A DNA stretch of 64,000 nucleotides from contig CASFBK010000002.1 in the NCBI GenBank assembly GCA_949292785.1, forward strand, positions 62,001-126,000. Direction: 5' to 3'. This DNA comes from an uncultured Eubacteriales bacterium. GTDB lineage: Bacteria; Bacillota; Clostridia; Lachnospirales; Lachnospiraceae. Shown in pieces: positions 46,606 to 53,993 of the stretch. Under the pieces are notes generated by a model. That model did not search any database and was not told where the DNA came from. It was given only the letters and a program-made list of their open reading frames with translations. Within the stretch, counting starts at the first letter, position 1, and the number at the start of each line of letters is the position of its first letter. The translations under genes were made by a program, and so were the position numbers.

Positions 46606-46671
46606 AGGGGCAGTCGTAGGGCTTATGAAAGGTGAGTCAAAGGGAAAAGAAAGATTTTGTTTAGGAAAGAA

Positions 46672-46700
46672 TTGACATTAGAAACAAAAATATTTATTAT
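46672..46700 (+). promoter_or_regulatory. Sigma-A promoter of the polymorphic-toxin operon
   Basis: TTGACA (46672-46677), a 17-base spacer and TATTAT (46695-46700), with a second TATAAT overlapping at 46698-46703. The transcript would have an AT-rich leader of about 250 bases before the first gene at 46955. In the rest of 46606-46954 I see no gene, only A/T-rich DNA with several ATATAAGAACAAAAAT-like scraps. Confidence 0.7.
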
Positions 46701-46954
46701 AATAAATAGGATTATGAGGGAAGAGTTAGATAATGAATTACGGGGGCTATTCAATATATTTATCAATCGATAAATAACTAATTCAGTAAAAATCCAAATA
46801 TGAGAACAAAAAATATAAGAACAAAAATAATAAATATCGGTACAAAAATGTTAGTGTAAGAAATGTCAGAAAAAATATTTTCCTATTTTGTAATTAAATT
46901 TGATTTATAGGTATTAATTTTATTAGGAAAAAGCAAAGACATGGGAGGAGAAAG

Positions 46955-47395
46955 ATGTCAAGTTTATTGGACAGGTTGTGGTATAACATCAAAGATGCAT
47001 TGGGAAAGAAAACATATGCAGAGTCGCAGAGGGATAAGTATAAGAAGGTAATAAATCGGGTAGAGGACCAGTTGGACTGCATGGCAGACTTTGAGACCGT
47101 TGTGGAGATTTTGAAACGGGATGCCGATAACATGGAAATTAATCCATATTCCGCAGAGGGAAAGTTTGACCGTATCTATAAGGAAAAGGAAGCGAACCAC
47201 CGAGAGGCGACCAAAACATTGGGAAATACTTACCGACAGTATATAGCAGATATAAAGACGCAGCTTGCCACGGCTCAGGCAGAATACGAATACTGGTGCA
47301 GTGAGGCAGAGCGGGAAGACCGGGAAATGAAAGTATATGAAAAAAAGTACTATGAGGAACTGGAAAAAGAGCGAAAAGCACAGAAAGGGGCGTAG
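46955..47395 (+). CDS. Small helical protein, first gene of the toxin operon
   Basis: 146 residues, nearly all helix and charged: RLWYNIKDALGKKTYAESQ, then VINRVEDQLDCMADFETV, ending in a coiled coil with YEKKYYEELEKERKAQKGA. It has no signal peptide. Its position before a W-x-G protein and a polymorphic toxin resembles the YwqH (DUF5082-like) genes of Bacillus LXG operons, whose products help or accompany toxin export through type VII secretion. That role is inferred from context. GGGAGGAG precedes the ATG. The next gene starts 3 bases after the stop. Confidence 0.8.
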   Translation: MSSLLDRLWYNIKDALGKKTYAESQRDKYKKVINRVEDQLDCMADFETVVEILKRDADNMEINPYSAEGKFDRIYKEKEANHREATKTLGNTYRQYIADIKTQLATAQAEYEYWCSEAEREDREMKVYEKKYYEELEKERKAQKGA

Positions 47396-47398
47396 GAC

Positions 47399-47722
47399 AT
47401 GCAGGATTTCAAAATAGCAGGTGGAGAAATGAACCGTTTGACAGAAGAATTGAAAACGGTACAGGAGAATATGGAATCTTCTTATGAACGGATTGCCAGT
47501 CTGGTACAAAGAGTAGGGGGAGAAGGAAAATGGTGTGGAGAGCAGCAGAAAAAGTTTCTGGCATATCTCGAACTGATGGAACAATATCACAAGTGTTTTA
47601 CAAATAGTAATAATGAAAATCCGTTGCAACAGGCAATCAATGGGCTGCAGGAATTAGAAGAACATGTAGAAGCGTTTTATACGGATTTTGCAGAGTATAA
47701 AAAGGTGGAGGGATTGCGATGA
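47399..47722 (+). CDS. WXG100-like helical hairpin protein
   Basis: 107 residues forming two helices around KWCGEQQKKFLAYLE, a W-x-G turn as in ESAT-6/WXG100 proteins. Such proteins pair with LXG-type toxins or with each other and carry the signal for type VII secretion. The C-terminal helix is acidic and aromatic (EAFYTDFAEYKKVEG). The gene is close-packed with its neighbours on both sides (3 and 33 bases). Specific function as toxin partner is inferred. Confidence 0.8.
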   Translation: MQDFKIAGGEMNRLTEELKTVQENMESSYERIASLVQRVGGEGKWCGEQQKKFLAYLELMEQYHKCFTNSNNENPLQQAINGLQELEEHVEAFYTDFAEYKKVEGLR

Positions 47723-47755
47723 GATTTATTCAGAGAAAAGAAGGGGGTGAAGGAT

Positions 47756-48073
47756 ATGAGTGAGGAAGAAATTAAGATAGGGGAAGAGGTCTTAGATTAT
47801 ATTGCAGAACTCGGGAAAATTCAGGAAGAAGTCCAGACAGCATATGTGTATGCGGAAAGCTGCAAGGCAAATATGGATACCGGAACCAGTTATAAAGGAA
47901 AGGCAACGGAAGAATTGCAGTTGTTTTGCAGTTCTCTTGCAAGTAATCTGCAGAGAATGATATTTTTATATCAGGCGGCAACTACATATGCGTTTAACGC
48001 GTATAAAACCATGTACTATAACGAGGAGCAGATTGTAGACTGGATTATCAATCAGATGGGGGAGGGGAACTAA
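47756..48073 (+). CDS. Small helical partner protein of the toxin
   Basis: 105 residues from the ATG at 47756, preceded by a GGGGGTGAAGG site. It is helical, with TGTSYKGKATEELQLFC at the turn between two helices and IVDWIINQMGEGN at the end; this looks like a WXG100-type hairpin in which Y-x-G replaces W-x-G. The toxin GTG lies 2 bases after its stop. A copy of its last 35 codons reappears at about 52680-52790, spliced to a foreign toxin tip, showing that recombination here has carried this gene's end along. Confidence 0.8.
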   Translation: MSEEEIKIGEEVLDYIAELGKIQEEVQTAYVYAESCKANMDTGTSYKGKATEELQLFCSSLASNLQRMIFLYQAATTYAFNAYKTMYYNEEQIVDWIINQMGEGN

Positions 48074-48075
48074 GG

Positions 48076-49569
48076 GTGAACGAGGAAGTAAAAAGAGTAG
48101 ACCTTGCCTGGGCGGATAAGATGAGCTATTATGAAGACCGCATGTATGCCTTTCAACGTTTGTGGGAGACGGAAGAATACATACGGGAATGTGATGAAAT
48201 ATTAGGCGAGGTTGGATTGGGAATCGGGGTTGTTTCCAAGGCGGATGAGATAGAATTGCTGAGCGAGGAGCGGAGCATATTGTGGAGCTACATTTCACAG
48301 CTGCAAAGTTATTGTGAAGCAATGATAGATAATCCTCTATATAAGTCCTTTGTGAATGGAGCAACAGAGACCATAAGTAAGATAAGGCTTGAAAATTTTG
48401 AAGTAGACAATACGGCAGGACTTACGGTAGAATATTATCCGGCAGGAGCAGGCTATTCGGCAACGATAGAAAAGGATAAATTGACCTTTGAAGACTTTAT
48501 TGGAACCTTAGATGGAAAAGCCGACCAGATAGGAATTCATACCCAGTTCGCTAATGGTTCGATAGAAGATTTTGCAGTGATTTTTGAACAGCAGTACCAG
48601 TCAATGTTAGAAAGTGGTATGCTGGGAGAGAACAGCGAAATGACGCAGGAGGAATTCCTGACCCAGTTCTATCATCAGGGGGAATTCGACCATAAGATGG
48701 ATAAGCCGTTTGCAAGCTTTGTATCATCGGTACTTGATATTACGATAATAAAGCCTGTAATAGAGGCATGTACCGGGGAAGAGTGGTTTACCGGGGAAGA
48801 CTTAACCGACATGGAACGTGGACTGAAAGCGGTATTTGCCATGGTTGACCTGTTTACCCTTGGAATGGCAGCGGGAGGCACAAGAATAACAGAACTGGGC
48901 GCCAGGGAAGCGTTGGAATTTACGTGGAAAACAGTAGCCGTCGAGTTTGGGTCTAATGTGGCAGTGTGTGGAATCGGAGCATTGGGAGAAGCATTAGACT
49001 GGCCGGTGCCGGTAACGATTATGTTAAGTCTGGCAACGGGAATCACGGTAAGCTGCATAGGAAATAAGCTGTTGTTTCAGAATGCGGAAGGGGTTGTGAT
49101 TCGGGAGACGGTGCTGGATGATGAGAAGGTAAAAAGTATTGAGGAAAGTTTGGAGGGTGGTAGTAAAACTGCAACTACGATAGATTATTCTTATAAATTT
49201 GATAGGGAGTTAGCCAATTTCAATGATGGTTATGAAATAAGAACAACAGTAGATAAAGATTTAATATTAGTGCAGTATAGTTCTGATGCGCCAGATGCAT
49301 CCTTATGTTACTGGACAACAGTTGATGAAGCAAATGGAATTACAACATTGAATGATTATATGGATAAGTTGGCTTTATCAAAAGATTGGGGAAACAGAAA
49401 TACTGTAAAGGTTGCGAGAATTCCTGCTGGAACTGAGGTTAAGTATGCTGTAGGAACTGCAAGAGAACAGTTATTGATTGCAGACCCTAGACCAGGTGGT
49501 GGAGTTCAATATTTATTTAATCAATTTGATACAGATTGGATAACGGAAATTAGAAGTTTTTCAAATTAA
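48076..49569 (+). CDS. Polymorphic toxin with pretoxin-like domain and variable C-terminal tip
   Basis: 497 residues from a GTG with GGGGAGGGG upstream. Residues 1-110 are helical (RMYAFQRLWETEEYIREC, ERSILWSYISQLQSY) and probably pair with the small helical proteins. Residues about 230-280 read IIKPVIEACTGEEWFTGEDL then DMERGLKAVFAMVDL, like the PT-TG pretoxin segment of LXG and Rhs toxins. A hydrophobic stretch lies at about 310-340. The shared body ends near residue 360 (EESLEGG); the last about 135 residues are the effector tip, ending PAGTEVKYAVG, then PRPGGGVQYLFNQ. The PGGGxQY motif recalls TNT-type NAD glycohydrolase and other ADP-ribosyl-type toxins; the activity is not proven. The N-terminus is shorter than classical LXG. 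Fragments of its body recur at least four times downstream. Confidence 0.85.
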   Translation: MNEEVKRVDLAWADKMSYYEDRMYAFQRLWETEEYIRECDEILGEVGLGIGVVSKADEIELLSEERSILWSYISQLQSYCEAMIDNPLYKSFVNGATETISKIRLENFEVDNTAGLTVEYYPAGAGYSATIEKDKLTFEDFIGTLDGKADQIGIHTQFANGSIEDFAVIFEQQYQSMLESGMLGENSEMTQEEFLTQFYHQGEFDHKMDKPFASFVSSVLDITIIKPVIEACTGEEWFTGEDLTDMERGLKAVFAMVDLFTLGMAAGGTRITELGAREALEFTWKTVAVEFGSNVAVCGIGALGEALDWPVPVTIMLSLATGITVSCIGNKLLFQNAEGVVIRETVLDDEKVKSIEESLEGGSKTATTIDYSYKFDRELANFNDGYEIRTTVDKDLILVQYSSDAPDASLCYWTTVDEANGITTLNDYMDKLALSKDWGNRNTVKVARIPAGTEVKYAVGTAREQLLIADPRPGGGVQYLFNQFDTDWITEIRSFSN

Positions 49570-49583
49570 AGGAGATTATTATT

Positions 49584-49874
49584 ATGGATAAGAGACAAGA
49601 ATTATTGAAAAAATTGAATCTATTAGTACAAGAAATTGATAAAGCCAAGAAAATGGTAGATGACGAAAAAAAAAGATACTTAAATAATTATGAAAATGGA
49701 ATTGAAATTGTAGTAAAAAGATTACAGGATGGCACATTACCTGCATCTAAAGGTGGGCTTATTGGTACAATGAGAGGAATTTCAGAATATGATAGCTTGG
49801 CTTCCATAAAAGAGTTATACGATGCAGCAGCTGATGTAGATTTGTTTTATAGCAGGGAATGTCAAGAGTGGTAG
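49584..49874 (+). CDS. Candidate immunity protein for the toxin
   Basis: 96 residues, starting 14 bases after the toxin stop with AAAGGAG ahead of it. It is highly charged at the front (KLNLLVQEIDKAKKMVDDEKK), then RLQDGTLPASKGGLIGTMRG and SLASIKELYDAAADVDLFY. I do not recognise a family. Immunity function is inferred from size and position. The same frame stays mostly open beyond its stop to 50033 (two stops intervene, at 49872 and 49890). Confidence 0.75.
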   Translation: MDKRQELLKKLNLLVQEIDKAKKMVDDEKKRYLNNYENGIEIVVKRLQDGTLPASKGGLIGTMRGISEYDSLASIKELYDAAADVDLFYSRECQEW

Positions 49875-49892
49875 AAAAATAAATTGTCTTGA

Positions 49893-50033
49893 AAAAAATT
49901 AGTTGAAGACGACAATTATGGAGAACAATTAGCAGAGATTGAAGTAACATATTATTCATGGAAAAAGTTAGGAGATAACGAAAAGAAACAAAAAGTTTAT
50001 AGAGAATTAATGATACAAGGGTATCTAGAGTAA
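49893..50033 (+). pseudogene. Gene remnant, 46 codons without a start
   Basis: Open codons encode KKLVEDDNYGEQLAEIE, then VTYYSWKKLGDNEKKQK and VYRELMIQGYLE before TAA. There is no start codon or ribosome binding site, but the composition is protein-like, resembling the C-terminal end of a small immunity protein. It is in the same frame as the preceding gene, so it may be that gene's former end or a separate lost cassette. Confidence 0.5.
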
Positions 50034-50057
50034 AAAGGAATTTGGGGATATGTAAGT

Positions 50058-50261
50058 CGCGTGAAGAGCGAAGCGTGTTGTGGAGTTACATTTCACAGCT
50101 GCAAAGTTATGATGGCTGGCTATTCGGCAACTATAAAATTTGTGCAAGACCCAGGAAAGTGGAGCGGTACAGCATTAGCAGATGAATGGAGTCATTTACA
50201 AAGTAAACATGAATATACAGATTTAATAGAAGAAGGAGGCTGTTGGTATGCAATTAAATGA
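50058..50261 (+). pseudogene. Toxin remnant: body fragment fused to a displaced tip
   Basis: Bases 50058-50108 closely match the toxin body around 48262-48312 (TGTGGAGTTACATTTCACAG) and 50114-50132 match the body near 48446-48470 (CTATTCGGCAAC). The region in between is deleted. The frame then encodes a tip with DPGKWSGTALADEWSHLQS and KHEYTDLIEEGGCWYAIK, ending in TGA at 50259-50261. The immunity-like gene at 50248 overlaps this end. The same tip segment recurs at 51837-51953. Confidence 0.75.
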
Positions 50262-50591
50262 TACACAAAAAATGGTGGTTCAGTTTAATAAGATGGCAAG
50301 AGAAAAATTTGAGGATAAAGTTAAAGAGTTTTGCATTTTAGATGTATATGATGATGCAAACAATCGAGCATTCAGCGTGGAATTTGTAGCATATGATTAT
50401 TTTCCAATAAGATTGAATTATGATAAGGGGAGATTTGGATGTTGCATAACGTATGGAGAGAAAATGATAGCATTAAATAATTCGCAACAATGGTGGGACG
50501 AGGTGGAGTTTGATGTTTTTTTGAAAAATTAAAAGAAGAATTGGAATTACGAATTCCAGACAAATTTTTAAAATCGCGTGGTTGGTTATAA
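50248..50591 (+). pseudogene. Immunity-like gene with a T7 frameshift
   Basis: It starts ATG 50248 after GAAGGAGG. The first 94 codons encode KMVVQFNKMAREKFEDKV, VEFVAYDYFPIRLNYDKG and SQQWWDEVEFDVF, then stop at 50530-50532. A run of seven T at 50516-50522 marks the break: one more T would continue as FFEKLKEELELRIPDKFLKS-RGWL to TAA 50589-50591. The whole would be about 114 residues. This is either decay, length variation of the T-run or a sequencing error. Immunity role is inferred from place and size. Confidence 0.75.
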
Positions 50592-50640
50592 ATTGTGGTA
50601 TATTTTACTGCGCTACTAGAAAAAATAAACTGCTCATTAA

Positions 50641-50799
50641 CATTCAATATATAGAGATAGCAAAAGAGCAGGAGAGAAAAAAACTATTGATAATGTCACG
50701 ATATCTGAAATTGCTCCTGCATTTGAACAAGTGGGCGGTGGAATACAATATGAGTTACCATATAATATTAAAAGAATTAGGATTTATAAAGGGGATTAA
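50641..50799 (+). pseudogene. TNT-like toxin tip remnant
   Basis: 52 open codons without a start encode HSIYRDSKRAGEKK, TIDNVTISEIAPAFEQ and VGGGIQYELPYNIKRIR before TAA at 50797-50799. The IAPAFEQxGGGxQYELP block is the C-terminal signature of TNT-type NAD glycohydrolase domains (compare APWFGQPGGGTQY in CpnT). The rest of the domain is missing. The broken immunity gene at 50804 follows by 4 bases. Confidence 0.75.
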
Positions 50800-50803
50800 C
50801 TAA

Positions 50804-51024
50804 ATGACTAGAGAGATGTTGGAAAAAGAATTAAAAGTAGCTGGAGTTCCAGATTATGTTTACAATCTGACAGGATATGGGAAAAAAGATGACCGTTTGT
50901 GTATGGAAAAATCGGAGAAAAGTGGTTTGTTTATTATCTGGAAAGGAGTATGAAAACAACAAATGAATTCTTTGATTCAGAGGATGAAGCATGTCAATTT
51001 TTATATGACCAGTTGATGGATTAG
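50804..51024 (+). pseudogene. Small immunity-like gene with a single-base deletion
   Basis: ATG 50804 opens TREMLEKELKVAGVPDYVYN, LTGYGKKDDRLCMEK, then the frame slips at a run of five A near 50911 and stops at 50950. With one more A the product continues IGEKWFVYYLERSMKTTNEF and FDSEDEACQFLYDQLMD to TAG 51022-51024, about 73 residues. The pattern EKWxVYYxERxxK with a DSEDEAC end is what I recall from small proteins next to TNT-type toxins, fitting the tip just upstream. Confidence 0.75.
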
Positions 51025-51025
51025 A

Positions 51026-51145
51026 TTATGGTTATACTTTCGGATTCCTAACGACTCTTTATCAGAGATGGGAAATAGTGTGGAGACCACATATGAATTA
51101 ATTGGAAAGGCAGAAGCTTGGGGTGATATGTCTGGTGGTAATTAA
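51026..51145 (+). pseudogene. Toxin tip remnant
   Basis: Open codons without start encode LWLYFRIPNDSLSEMGN, then SVETTYELIGKAEAWGD and MSGGN before TAA 51143-51145. An intact immunity-like gene starts on the next base. A similar DNA stretch (TTATACTTTCGGA) recurs at about 51522, just after that gene. Confidence 0.6.
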
Positions 51146-51487
51146 ATGTATCAATACGAGAAGAAACATATTGAAATCAATGGTAATAGTTATGATTTTG
51201 AATTTGATATTCGAACTGTAGTTCAGTATAAAGAAAAGTATATAGTATTGCTTGGAATTCCATTTAATAGAACGGAGATTAATAACATTTATTGTTTGGA
51301 TGCTCAAGCAAATTTAATTTGGCAATCAGAGGATTTATCTACTCTCTATCCAGAGTTAAAAAATCTTCTTCCTTACGAGCAGATGGGTATAAAAGATGAT
51401 ACTATTTTTGCATCAGATTTCTATGGACGTAATTATAAAATCAATGTAGATAGTGGGAAAATAGAGGGATTCAATATTGTTAAGTAG
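51146..51487 (+). CDS. Intact immunity-like protein of the cassette array
   Basis: 113 residues starting right after the previous tip's stop (TAAATG), as toxin/immunity pairs often do. The sequence reads KKHIEINGNSYDFEFDIRTV, KYIVLLGIPFNRTEINNIYC, LDAQANLIWQSEDLSTL and IFASDFYGRNYKINVDSG, an all-beta repeat-like pattern. I do not recognise a named family. Its toxin partner is only a remnant here, so it would be an orphan immunity gene. Confidence 0.75.
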   Translation: MYQYEKKHIEINGNSYDFEFDIRTVVQYKEKYIVLLGIPFNRTEINNIYCLDAQANLIWQSEDLSTLYPELKNLLPYEQMGIKDDTIFASDFYGRNYKINVDSGKIEGFNIVK

Positions 51488-51633
51488 TATCTTAAAAGAA
51501 AAATAATTTTAATTTATTATGTTTATACTTTCGGACTTTCAAATTTCCAATAAATTCAAAAATGTACGTCTATTAATTAATCATTATGGCTGTTGCGAAG
51601 CAATTAAAAAATCCATGATGTTAATTATAGATG

Positions 51634-52230
51634 CTGGCGAAATTTTGCGGAGTGTGCTGTGTAGTTACATTTCATCGCTGAAAAGTTACCATGAAGCCAA
51701 TATAGATAATCCGAGGAGAATTTAGAGGGTTATATAAGTCCGTTGTGAATGGAGCAACAGACGCTATAAGCAGGATATAGGTTTGAGAATTTTGAAGTAG
51801 ATAATGCGGTAGGACTTATGGTGAATATTGTTCGGCGATGGCTGACTATTCGGCAACTATAAAATTTGTGCAAGACTCAAGAAAGTGCAGTGGTACAGCA
51901 TTAGCAGATGAATGGAGTTATTTACAAAGTAAACATGGATATACAGATTTAATCAAATGGAATCACGGTGAGCTGCATAGGAAATAAGCTGTTATTTCAG
52001 AATGTGGAAGGGGTTGTGATTAGGGAGAAGGTGTTAGATGATGAGAAGGTAAAAACGATTGGAGAGAGTTTGGAGGGTGATAAAGCAACAGTAGAGGATT
52101 TTATTACAAATAATGTAAATCCGAATTTTCAACAAAAATTTTAGAAGGTACAGTTGCTCCTAATTTCGGACAGCCCGGTGGAGGATATCAATTTTATGTT
52201 CCCAATCCATCGGTAGCAATAAAACATTGA
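51634..52230 (+). pseudogene. Decayed toxin copy ending in a TNT-like tip
   Basis: Pieces of the 48076 toxin follow in order with deletions and stops. ILRSVLCSYISSLKSYHE matches the helical head. A piece around GATAATGCGGTAGG matches the DNTAGL region. The repeated tip segment of 50111 follows at 51837-51953. Bases 51957-52080 match 49035-49160, up to ESLEG. Beyond that the sequence is a different tip: ATVEDFITNNVNPNFQQK, a one-base frameshift, then ILEGTVAPNFGQPGGGYQFY to TGA 52228-52230. The body-tip junction at SLEG falls exactly where the functional toxin changes, marking the tip-exchange point. Confidence 0.8.
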
Positions 52231-52243
52231 GAGGTAATTAGAT

Positions 52244-52543
52244 ATGAAAAAATTTAAAGAAAAAATATTAAAGACTATAAAACTTTGTAATGATGAATTA
52301 GCCAATAGAAAAAATGGAGTGCCTGGTGAAAGCACAGAAGAACAATTGGAAAAATGTATCTTACCAGAATTAACTCAGCTTTTGGAAAGGATTTATAGCA
52401 ATCAAATACCTGCGAAGGAGCAAAGATATTTAAATTCATTTGCAAATGCATTTACAGTATGGGGCTGGAATATGCAAGAACCAACAGAGCTATTTGTATT
52501 ATTAACAGAATTAAATAATGAATATAAAAACATGAATATGTAA
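52244..52543 (+). CDS. Intact immunity-like protein paired with the TNT-like remnant
   Basis: 99 residues beginning 13 bases after the tip stop, with AGAGGT before the ATG. It is helical: KEKILKTIKLCNDELANRKN, GVPGESTEEQLEKCILPEL, FANAFTVWGWNMQEPTELF. I do not recognise a named family, but the ELANRKNGxPG pattern resembles small proteins seen beside TNT toxins. Immunity function is inferred. Confidence 0.75.
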   Translation: MKKFKEKILKTIKLCNDELANRKNGVPGESTEEQLEKCILPELTQLLERIYSNQIPAKEQRYLNSFANAFTVWGWNMQEPTELFVLLTELNNEYKNMNM

Positions 52544-52555
52544 ACATAATGTTAA

Positions 52556-52977
52556 GAGAGGTAAAAGCACAGCAACTACAATAGATTATTCTTATAAGTT
52601 TGATAGGGAGTTAGTCAATTTTGATAATGACTATGAAATCAGGATAACAGTAGATAAAGATTTAATATTAGTGCAGTATGATATTTCTATATCAGGCAGC
52701 GACCACATATGTGTTTAACGCCTATAAGACCATGTACTATAACGAGGAGCAGATTGTTGACTGGATTATCAATCAGATGGGAGAGGGGAAAGAAGGGTGA
52801 ATGAGGAAGTAAAAAGAATAGACCTTGTCTGGTCGGATAAGGAGTGAAAGTGGAGCCGAACAATTTGTAAAGTATAAGCCGGATGGAAGTAAATATACTA
52901 TTAAGGAGTTAGAAGACATGGGAATATTGGAAGATATTACAGATTTGGTTGAGAAAGGAGAAATTAAAATTGATTAA
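52556..52977 (+). pseudogene. Chimeric remnant: second copy of the main tip, partner-gene end and a new tip
   Basis: Three pieces are joined. Bases 52556-52676 match the beginning of the functional toxin's tip (49165-49280). Bases 52677-52840 match 47958-48120, the end of the third partner gene through the toxin start, with GTG replaced by a shifted GGGTGAATGAGG context. From 52843 a separate tip frame reads SESGAEQFVKYKPDGSKY, TIKELEDMGILEDITDLVEK and GEIKID, stop 52975-52977. The pieces show repeated unequal recombination. Confidence 0.75.
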
Positions 52978-53563
52978 TATAATACATGAAATATTGCAGG
53001 ATAATAAGTGTAGGATTGTGGAGTCAGAAGAAAAAATAGTATTGTTTCAAGGAAATGCGAATACATATCCAGAAGACTATATAGAAATTAGAAGAATAAG
53101 TGATAGATATGTAGTTTCGGAAGCGCATAGAGATGTAAAACAAGTGAGGGTAGAGACAGAAAAGAAGGATGAAGCTCAAATATATGCCATAGTTATTTAT
53201 ATGAGATTGTATGATGACGTAGCGGATAAATTGGTGGCGAGGAATATTCGGAGTTATTTAAATTCTGGTGAAGAGAAAAAAGCAAGAGATTTTATTGATA
53301 ATAATTTTGATAATGTAATATTTTCGATAGGTGAGGAAGATAAACAAAAAATATCTCTGATAGAAACAAAAGATGGAATAGATGTTAAGTTTGATGGAGA
53401 ATACATTGTAAGAAATGTAACATTAAGTAGAGGATATGTCGCATTTTATAATTATTGTGAAAAATTAAAACATATAGTGTTTATTTATGATGAAATACAG
53501 AAAAATGTAGATTTTGTTTTAAATCGTGAAAGAATTTTGAGATTATACATTTTGGGGGAGTAA
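52970..53563 (+). CDS. Intact immunity-like protein, overlapping the preceding tip
   Basis: 197 residues from a TTG at 52970 with AAAGGAG 9 bases upstream; the TTGATTAA overlap with the tip's stop implies translational coupling of a former toxin and its partner. It reads IIHEILQDNKCRIVESEEK, YPEDYIEIRRISDRYVVSE, KKDEAQIYAIVIYMRLYDDV and DVKFDGEYIVRNVTLSRGY. It is larger than the other immunity-like genes and I do not recognise it. A longer frame from 52949 has no signal of its own. Confidence 0.72.
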   Translation: MINIIHEILQDNKCRIVESEEKIVLFQGNANTYPEDYIEIRRISDRYVVSEAHRDVKQVRVETEKKDEAQIYAIVIYMRLYDDVADKLVARNIRSYLNSGEEKKARDFIDNNFDNVIFSIGEEDKQKISLIETKDGIDVKFDGEYIVRNVTLSRGYVAFYNYCEKLKHIVFIYDEIQKNVDFVLNRERILRLYILGE

Positions 53564-53616
53564 GTTTGTTTGAAATAAGTTCAACATGATTTAATAGGGA
53601 ATGATGGGTATATGAA

Positions 53617-53985
53617 TTAACATAAAGACCGCATGTATGCTTTTCAACGTCTGTGGGAGATAGAATTGTTGAGCGAAGAGCGGAGTGTGCTGTGGAGCTA
53701 CATTTCACGGCTGCAAAGTTACCATGAATACAAGATAGATAATCCCTTGTATAAGTCCTTTGTGAATGGAGCAACAGACACTATAAGCAGGATAAGGCTT
53801 GAGAATTTATTGATGAACAACTTTCCGCTAATAAAAATATATTGCTATCTAATGACCCATATAAGTGGTATTATTTTGATGATGGTGCAAAAAGATTTTA
53901 TCAGAGAGAAGTAGATTATATACTTAGTAAAGGCTATATATTTGAGCTAACAAGTGAGGGTTTGTGGAAAGTTGTAAGAAAGTAG
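53617..53985 (+). pseudogene. Toxin remnant: body fragment joined to a displaced tip
   Basis: Bases 53617-53800 match the toxin body: KDRMYAFQRLWEIELLSEER, SVLWSYISRLQSYHE and NPLYKSFVNGATDTISRIRL, with an internal deletion relative to 48130-48395. At 53803 the frame changes and a tip begins: EFIDEQLSANKNILLSNDP, YKWYYFDDGAKRFYQREVD, YILSKGYIFELTSEGLW to TAG 53983-53985. The immunity-like gene follows 8 bases later. Confidence 0.78.
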
Positions 53986-53993
53986 AGGTAAAT

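Noticed and set aside
46590..46612. Strong terminator after the VanS-like kinase
   Set aside because: The CTGCCCC/GGGGCAG hairpin contains the stop codon in its loop and has no T-run; only weak termination is expected.
50582..50803. 73-residue ORF in the array
   Set aside because: A different frame of the same stretch encodes the recognisable TNT-like tip, so this ORF is a shadow.
53633..53914. 93-residue ORF in the array
   Set aside because: It is a toxin body scrap that runs out of frame into the next tip; it does not represent a separate gene.
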